The position numbers and the translations under genes were made by a program. From Bacteroidota bacterium (GTDB lineage Bacteria; Bacteroidota; Bacteroidia; Flavobacteriales; Weeksellaceae), in contig JAEXJU010000177.1 of the NCBI GenBank assembly GCA_023448955.1, forward strand, positions 1 to 7,949: a DNA stretch of 7,949 nucleotides. The letters are read 5' to 3'. The notes under the pieces were generated by a model. It saw only the letters and a program-made list of their open reading frames with translations, ran no database searches and had not been told where the DNA came from. Positions 5,964 through 7,949 of this stretch are shown piece after piece. Position 1 is the first letter of the stretch; the number at the start of each line of letters is the position of its first letter.

Positions 5964-5997
5964 AAAAGCGGTTCAATCATTTGAATCGCTTTTTTTT
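5964..5997 (+). terminator. Rho-independent terminator of the ribosomal protein cluster
   Basis: AAAAGCGGTTCAA (5964-5976) pairs with TTGAATCGCTTTT (5981-5993), one G-T wobble, with the 4-nt loop TCAT and a T-run to 5997. It starts 21 nt after the rpsB stop, so the transcript ends with rpsB. Confidence 0.92.
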
Positions 5998-6007
5998 ATT
6001 AATTATT

Positions 6008-6091
6008 GGGCAGCTTTATCCGCCTTCCGTTCCCGCTTTTTTTGCCAAAGCTTTTCCCATCCAAAAAAGAGCTCCACTCAAGTCGGGCTGC
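6008..6091. repeat. G+C-richer stretch resembling a dispersed flavobacterial intergenic repeat
   Basis: The block from 6008 to 6100 is about half G+C by my count (48 of 93), clearly above the neighbouring spacers. GCAGC (6010-6014) and GCTGC (6087-6091) are inverted at its ends. An internal stem pairs GCTTTTTTTG (6035-6044) with CAAAAAAGAGC (6062-6072). Translated in one plus frame it gives GQLYPPSVPAFFAKAF and KRAPLKSGCK; from memory, such strings (LYPP...LKSGC) recur as spurious small 'proteins' in Chryseobacterium and Flavobacterium genomes, which suggests a dispersed non-coding repeat. Confirmation needs a genome-wide search. Confidence 0.45.
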
Positions 6092-6147
6092 AAGATCCTG
6101 GGTAAAACAATATTTGTATCTCAGAGACGAGATCATTTTGCTGCAAG

Positions 6148-6192
6148 AAAAAACCCTTTCAGAGTTTTAAACCTCCGAAAGGGTTGATTTTT
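6148..6192 (-). terminator. accA terminator (usable on both strands)
   Basis: AACCCTTTC (6152-6160) pairs with GAAAGGGTT (6177-6185) in a perfect 9-bp stem; the 16-nt loop can pair further (GAG with CTC). On the minus strand it ends in a T-run (complement of 6148-6153), 25 nt after the accA stop. On the plus strand a T-run at 6188-6192 makes it a backup for read-through from rpsB. Confidence 0.88.
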
Positions 6193-6216
6193 ATATTGTC
6201 AAAAGAATAATTAAGT

Positions 6217-7173
6217 TTATCCTTTGAATTCTCCCATTGCAATAAACTTCTCCTGTCGCTCTGCAACCAGTTTCTCAACAGGCATTTTAGACAAAGTTTT
6301 GATGTCTTTCAGTAAAATCTTCTTCACGTTGTCAAAAGTTGCTTCAGGATTGTAATGAGCGCCGCCCAATGGTTCAGGAATAATATCGTCAATCAGCTTT
6401 TGCTTCAGCATATCCTCACCTGTCAGTTTCATTGTGTTAGCAGCGGTTTCTTTATATTCCCAGCTTCTCCAAAGGATTGCAGAACAATTCTCTGGAGAGA
6501 TCACAGAATACCAAGTGTTTTCTAACATATAAACTTTGTTTCCTACACCAATTCCCAATGCGCCACCACTTGCACCTTCTCCGATGATTACTGTAATGAT
6601 TGGCGTTTTCAGCTGGCACATTTCATAGATGTTTCTCGCAATAGCCTCACCTTGTCCGCGTTCTTCCGCTTCCAAACCAGGATAAGCACCAGGCGTATCC
6701 ACAAAAGTTACTACAGGAATGCCAAATTTCTCCGCCAGTTTCATTAATCTTAATGCTTTTCTGTAGCCTTCCGGATTAGACATCCCAAAACGTCTGTGCT
6801 GGCGTTCTTTAGTCGTTCTTCCTTTTTGCGTCCCGATAAGCATCACAGTATTACCGCTGATGCTGGCTATACCGCCTACCATTGCAGGATCATCGCCAAA
6901 ATTACGGTCACCGTGAAGTTCTACAAAACTACCCGCATCTGCCAGTCCATTGATATAATCCAAGGTATAAGGTCTGTCTGGATGCCTGGAAAGCTGTACT
7001 CTTTGCCAAGGTGTAAGGTTTCCGTATATTTTCTTTTTAGTATCTTCTATTTTGTCCTTGATTTTTTTGCAGGATTCATCTACATCTATTCCGCTTTCAG
7101 TGCCCAATTGAACGCATTTTTCGTATTGCTCAATCAGTTCTTTTACAGGTTGTTCAAATTCTAAATATTCCAT
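6217..7173 (-). CDS. accA: Acetyl-CoA carboxylase carboxyltransferase subunit alpha
   Basis: Together with AccD this subunit transfers the carboxyl group from carboxybiotin on AccB to acetyl-CoA, giving malonyl-CoA, the committed step of fatty-acid synthesis in the cytoplasm. At 318 residues it matches E. coli AccA (319). The N-terminal helical part (about 1-50) opens EYLEFEQPVKELIEQ; the crotonase-like domain shows LTPWQRVQLSRHPDRPYTLD (53-72), ELHGDRNFGDDPA (85-97), PEGYRKALRLMKLAEKFGIP (134-153), VDTPGAYPG (158-166) and the oxyanion-hole glycines in GEGASGGALG (198-207), then SPENCSAILW (226-235). It appears complete. It has its own -7 box in the 65-bp gap after gltX, so it is either separately promoted or partly read through from gltX. 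accD is not in the window. Confidence 0.97.
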   Translation of the reverse strand: MEYLEFEQPVKELIEQYEKCVQLGTESGIDVDESCKKIKDKIEDTKKKIYGNLTPWQRVQLSRHPDRPYTLDYINGLADAGSFVELHGDRNFGDDPAMVGGIASISGNTVMLIGTQKGRTTKERQHRRFGMSNPEGYRKALRLMKLAEKFGIPVVTFVDTPGAYPGLEAEERGQGEAIARNIYEMCQLKTPIITVIIGEGASGGALGIGVGNKVYMLENTWYSVISPENCSAILWRSWEYKETAANTMKLTGEDMLKQKLIDDIIPEPLGGAHYNPEATFDNVKKILLKDIKTLSKMPVEKLVAERQEKFIAMGEFKG

Positions 7174-7195
7174 ATTATGTTTGGATTAAACCGTT

Positions 7196-7203
7196 CAAAA
7201 ATA
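7196..7203 (-). promoter_or_regulatory. accA promoter, -7 box
   Basis: The minus strand reads TATTTTTG, a perfect TAnnTTTG match, 22 nt before the accA ATG. TTTG occurs 12 nt further upstream, too close for a -33 box, so only the -7 element is supported. Confidence 0.5.
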
Positions 7204-7238
7204 ATCTTTTTTTTACAAATAGATTTTGGATCTGACAA

Positions 7239-7949
7239 TTAATTTATATTAATCGCTTTTTCGATCCTTGCTATCGTTTCTTCTTTGCCAATGATGTTCA
7301 TAATATCAGGAACATCGGGACCTTTCAGCTCGCCAACCAAAGCCAGACGCAATGGCATCATCACTTTTCCCATTCCTAAAGAATGTTCTTCCGCGAATTG
7401 ATGAATTGCTTCTTTAAGAATTTCAGGTTCAAAGCTTGTATTTTCAAGTGTGTTAGAAAAGTCTTTTAAAACTACAGAAGTTGTTTCATTCCAGGCTTTT
7501 TTAAGCGCCTTTTCGTCATAAGCAGTTGGCGCTTCGAAGAAGAATTTTCCATCGTTATAGATGTCAATCACGAACGTTGCTCTTTCTTTCATCAACGAAA
7601 CTATTTTCAACAATTTTTCATTGGGTAAACCAGATGAATTTACTTCGTCAACTTTTTTCAACAAAATCAAAACATCTTCATCAGATTTTAATTTAAGATA
7701 TTCCTGATTGAACCATTTTGCTTTCTGCGGATCGAATCTTGCGCCGGCTTTATGAACTTTGTGAAGATCGAACTCGGCAATCATTTCGGCCATTGAAATA
7801 ATCTCTCTATCGTTTGCCGGTGTCCAACCTAACAAAGCTGTCATATTAATGAAAGCCTCAGGAAAATAACCTGACTCTTTGTAACCTTTCCAAATCTCAT
7901 CGCTTTCCGGATCTTTAAAATCCATAGGAAAAACCGGAAAACCGAATTT
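7239..7949 (-). CDS. gltX: Glutamyl-tRNA synthetase, partial (C-terminal 236 residues)
   Basis: The enzyme charges tRNA(Glu) with glutamate using ATP in the cytoplasm. The 5' half lies beyond the right edge; the frame is open to base 7949, so the Met at 7925 is internal and not the start. The visible part begins KFGFPVFP, which in GltX directly follows the KLSKRDGD (KMSK-type) loop, so the Rossmann catalytic domain including HIGH and KMSK lies outside. Visible are KGYKESGYFPEAFINMTALL and GW(T)P, the stem-contact fold, then the helical anticodon-binding domain, with the typical end MGKVMMPLRLALVGELKGPD and IIGKEETIARIEKA. Total length should be about 500 residues. No terminator is seen before accA, 65 nt downstream. 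Confidence 0.95.
   Translation of the reverse strand, partial: KFGFPVFPMDFKDPESDEIWKGYKESGYFPEAFINMTALLGWTPANDREIISMAEMIAEFDLHKVHKAGARFDPQKAKWFNQEYLKLKSDEDVLILLKKVDEVNSSGLPNEKLLKIVSLMKERATFVIDIYNDGKFFFEAPTAYDEKALKKAWNETTSVVLKDFSNTLENTSFEPEILKEAIHQFAEEHSLGMGKVMMPLRLALVGELKGPDVPDIMNIIGKEETIARIEKAININ

Noticed and set aside
5981..6187. Plus-strand open frame of 68 codons after rpsB (LYPPSVPAFF...LKSGCK)
   Set aside because: It begins with TTG inside the rpsB terminator stem and ends in the accA terminator, so it would not be transcribed as a gene. The similar strings in other genomes are better explained by a dispersed DNA repeat.
6796..7164. Plus-strand open frame of 122 codons
   Set aside because: It is antisense to accA, which is complete and well matched to its family.
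7239..7925. Independent gene starting at the Met codon at 7925
   Set aside because: The frame continues upstream to the window edge with KFGFPVFP, the sequence that follows the KMSK-type loop in GltX, so this Met is internal.
1..7949. CRISPR arrays, tRNA or rRNA genes, insertion sequences, prophage or defence genes
   Set aside because: I looked for spaced direct repeats, cloverleaf-like segments, transposase or integrase motifs and toxin-antitoxin pairs and saw none; almost all sequence is accounted for by housekeeping genes and short spacers.

Overview
This window looks like chromosomal housekeeping DNA from a member of the Bacteroidota, most likely a Flavobacteriia species of the Chryseobacterium/Weeksellaceae type. 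The evidence is the AT-rich, A-rich leaders without Shine-Dalgarno sequences, five promoter -7 boxes matching the Bacteroidota consensus TAnnTTTG, a DUF3667-type zinc-ribbon membrane protein, and ribosomal protein sequences (for example an L13 starting MNTLSYKTVSANK) that I recognise from this group. The genus is inferred from memory of protein sequences and has not been tested by a search.

Layout, left to right. Positions 1-792 (minus strand) hold two adjacent BON-domain genes: a lipoprotein with two BON domains, then, 6 nt after its stop, a signal-peptide-less BON + SH3b protein that runs off the left edge. Upstream of them on the same strand is pncB (nicotinate phosphoribosyltransferase, NAD salvage; 985-2160). 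A 224-bp divergent spacer, carrying a perfect 17-bp inverted repeat, separates pncB from a small four-helix membrane protein of unknown function (2385-2717, plus). That gene converges through a strong shared terminator with a DUF3667-like zinc-ribbon membrane protein (2810-3907, minus). A divergent promoter region then leads into the ribosomal protein cluster rplM-rpsI-rpsB (4124-5942, plus), which ends in a strong terminator; tsf, the gene usually next to rpsB, is absent at this place. Between that terminator and a second one serving accA lies a G+C-richer stretch that resembles a dispersed flavobacterial intergenic repeat. accA (acetyl-CoA carboxylase alpha subunit) and the 3' part of gltX (glutamyl-tRNA synthetase) fill 6217-7949 on the minus strand.

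The genes do not form one pathway: they are translation (rplM, rpsI, rpsB, gltX), fatty-acid synthesis (accA), NAD salvage (pncB), envelope functions (BON proteins) and two unknown membrane proteins. I see no phage, transposase, CRISPR, toxin-antitoxin or defence system. The observations most worth checking lie in the non-coding parts: the 17-bp inverted repeat, the rpsI-rpsB spacer with competing pairing arms, a six-codon upstream ORF just before the GTG start of rplM, the repeat-like stretch after rpsB, and a set of very short, regularly spaced mRNA leaders.
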